From a virus, in the IMG/VR virus record IMGVR_UViG_3300049212_000062, positions 1-64,000 of that record: 64,000 nt of DNA. The stretch is one strand, 5' to 3'. The notes beneath the pieces were generated by a model that saw nothing but the letters and a program-made list of their open reading frames with translations, ran no database searches and was not told the DNA's origin. The translations under genes and the position numbers were made by a program. Below are positions 62,446 through 64,000 of the stretch, in pieces; within the stretch, counting starts at the first letter, position 1, and each line of letters starts with the position of its first letter.

Positions 62446-64000
62446 TTAGGTTCCCTTTGTGCGTCCACTACGGGCGCCAGTAACGGCGGACAATACCTTG
62501 TAACGGGTTTCGTCGCCAATGTGATCTTCGCTGTCGGTGTCAACGTCGTCCTGGTCGTCCTCGTCGCGTGGCAACGTGGGGAACAGGTCGATGAAGTGGG
62601 TGCAAGTGTTGAAGACAAACAGGCCGGGGCGCTCGCGCGGCACTCGGACCTTCTTGCCCTCCTTGTTGACCACATACTCGGGAAGGCCGTCGTTCAGGTA
62701 CGTGCGCACACGTTCCCAGCCGAGCTTCCGGCTCCCGGGCGACTTGTCGCTGCGTGTCCAGTTCACGCCCTTGAACGTTTTGCCGCGCACCTTCACGGGC
62801 CGCTGCATGTCAGCGGCAATGCTGTTCCCGTTCTCGATGTCCCAGATGCTGTTGTCAGCCGGGCCGGGCTGCACACGGCGGTTGAGGCCGTCAGGCGATG
62901 TCCAGCCAAGCGCCATCTCACGTTCAACAATGCCCGCCGCGATGTCGTTCGCCAGCATGCGCAGACCTTGGTTCGGTTTGCCCGTGGTGCCGTACCACTC
63001 TGCAACGCGGAACAGGTCGCCGCGCACGGTACTGCGCCACGTGCCATCGGGCATTTGCACGTCACTACCGTCCGACTCAGCCCACCAGCCGACGCTGAAC
63101 GGCTTGCTGCTGCCCCAGTCGAAGCTCCTGTCGATCTTCCATGTCGGCGGCAACTGGAACGGCACCAGGACGTGGAAGTCGCTGTCCCACACGTCGTCGA
63201 ACATGCCGCCGGCAACAATGTCCCAGCTTCCGCCGAGCCATGCCTTGCGCTTGTTCTTGTCCGTCATCTGCTCGAGCTCGGCAATGTATTCCGGGCTCAG
63301 GTAGATGTTCTCGCGGTAGCTGCCGAAGAGCCGTACCTGCGTCTTAACGACGTTCTCGCGCTGCTGCGTGCGCGGGTTGAACACGTTGACCGACTTGCGC
63401 ACAATGCGCCCGGCCGGTGCTGCGTTGATGAACCGCTTCTTTACCCAGTTGTGCCCCGGGCCATAGGGGTTCGTTGTGGCAAAGACCTCCAGGGGCAGCT
63501 CAGGCAGCACGTGCCCAACGCCGCGCGAGTCGCCCTCGTTTAGGATGAGGATCTGGCCCGTGCGGTTGTACTCGTCGCCGTCGATGGTGAGCGGGTAATC
63601 CTGCGGGCGGTAGCTGCTGCGGTTGCACGACATCATCATGTCGAACAACTCGTCGGTTGGGTACTTGGTCAGCTCGTTCCAACCAATGAACGGGAACTCC
63701 TGGCCGTGGTAACCCCAGTAATCGGCGGGCCGCTTGATGACACGAAACAGCAGCTCTTCGCCCGTCTCCCAGCGCCAACGGTAGTCGGCTTTACTGGACA
63801 TGAAGTGCGGCTTGGGCCCCGCGATCTCTGGGAACCATCGCATCGACTTGGCAACCAAGTCATCGAGGTTCTTGTACTCGCGGTCGAAGATGACACCGCG
63901 CCAAAAACGGCCGTAGCCCCGACCCACGTTGCGGCGGAAGCGCATGAGCTGCGCATCGGTCTTCCCCGGGCCGCGCGTGCCATCGTACAGGATGATGTGA
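62446..64000 (-). CDS. terL: Terminase large subunit, main part (N-terminus at 213-1)
   Basis: About 487 residues after the first 71, which are encoded at 1-213. LGGSWDIVAGGMFDDVWD and DRSFDWGSSKPFSVGWWAES with the Asp-containing nuclease start, then DIENGNSIAADMQR and a C-terminal KVRVPRERPGLFVFN..HFIDLFPTLP, fit the ATPase and RNaseH-like nuclease halves of TerL. FIGWNELTKY contains the Walker B/Glu region. It pumps DNA into the prohead and cuts it. The window ends interrupt the gene; no frameshift exists at the join. Confidence 0.93.
   Translation of the reverse strand, partial: HIILYDGTRGPGKTDAQLMRFRRNVGRGYGRFWRGVIFDREYKNLDDLVAKSMRWFPEIAGPKPHFMSSKADYRWRWETGEELLFRVIKRPADYWGYHGQEFPFIGWNELTKYPTDELFDMMMSCNRSSYRPQDYPLTIDGDEYNRTGQILILNEGDSRGVGHVLPELPLEVFATTNPYGPGHNWVKKRFINAAPAGRIVRKSVNVFNPRTQQRENVVKTQVRLFGSYRENIYLSPEYIAELEQMTDKNKRKAWLGGSWDIVAGGMFDDVWDSDFHVLVPFQLPPTWKIDRSFDWGSSKPFSVGWWAESDGSDVQMPDGTWRSTVRGDLFRVAEWYGTTGKPNQGLRMLANDIAAGIVEREMALGWTSPDGLNRRVQPGPADNSIWDIENGNSIAADMQRPVKVRGKTFKGVNWTRSDKSPGSRKLGWERVRTYLNDGLPEYVVNKEGKKVRVPRERPGLFVFNTCTHFIDLFPTLPRDEDDQDDVDTDSEDHIGDETRYKVLSAVTGARSGRTKGT
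63907..64000. repeat. Direct repeat of the window start
   Basis: Identical to bases 1-94, inside terL on both ends. Removing one copy gives a closed genome of 63,906 bp. Confidence 0.95.

Noticed and set aside
1-64000. Lysogeny genes, CRISPR array, insertion sequences, RNA polymerase
   Set aside because: No integrase, CI-like repressor, transposase, regularly spaced repeats or phage RNA polymerase could be found; the HTH genes present are not repressor-type by sequence.

Overview
This window is a tailed double-stranded DNA bacteriophage with a long non-contractile tail (siphovirus type): it has a tape measure protein, a tail tube protein, a lambda-like G/GT tail chaperone pair and a gpJ-like tip protein. 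By eye the DNA is GC-rich (roughly 60-65 %), which fits a GC-rich proteobacterial host. SAR-type endolysin plus Rz/Rz1 spanins point to a Gram-negative host. I see no integrase, repressor, tRNA gene or RNA polymerase, so a lytic phage using host RNA polymerase is most likely. The first 94 bases are repeated exactly at the end (63907-64000), and the terminase large subunit reads across that junction in frame. The window therefore holds a complete genome of about 63.9 kb, linearised inside terL.

Layout. Genes form two opposed blocks that diverge from a 1.1 kb non-coding region (about 16.5-17.6 kb) containing an AT-rich island with CAGTAATG repeats, a candidate origin. The leftward block (minus strand) starts at 16.4 kb with small genes, then a Dda/RecD2-like helicase, a dATP/dGTP diphosphohydrolase-like protein, tail adhesins (6.3-10 kb), more small genes with a VRR-NUC nuclease and a DUF2786 protein, spanins, and terS. 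It continues through terL, portal, head morphogenesis, scaffold, capsid, connector, tail and tip genes, and ends with adhesins, holin and endolysin at 41.05 kb. The rightward block (plus strand, 17.6-41.07 kb) carries replication, recombination, nucleotide metabolism and DNA modification: primase-helicase, two MazG-like proteins, ThyX, ATP-dependent ligase, Sak4-like ATPase with a DUF669 partner, Cas4/RecB-like nuclease, RadD-like helicase, sliding clamp and family A polymerase. The two blocks converge with a 20-bp overlap at 41.05-41.07 kb.

The outstanding system is at 32.3-36.9 kb: queE, queD, folE, queC and a DpdA-type transglycosylase in one operon. These can make preQ0 from GTP and insert a 7-deazaguanine into DNA, a modification known to protect phage DNA from restriction. 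This cassette also has a second, divergent QueC-like PP-loop enzyme and an unrecognised 103-residue protein next to dpdA, so the final base may not be plain preQ0. The gene set resembles the Queuovirinae group of siphophages, but that placement is inference from gene content.

Regulation visible in sequence: several sigma70-like promoters with 17-bp spacers, two of them overlapped by inverted repeats (5866-5887, 14394-14417). A 24-bp element abuts the -35 box of two distant promoters (16490-16513 and 40295-40318). A -1 frameshift heptamer GGGAAAC lies in the tail chaperone gene. Strong hairpins sit after the tail tube, capsid and scaffold genes.
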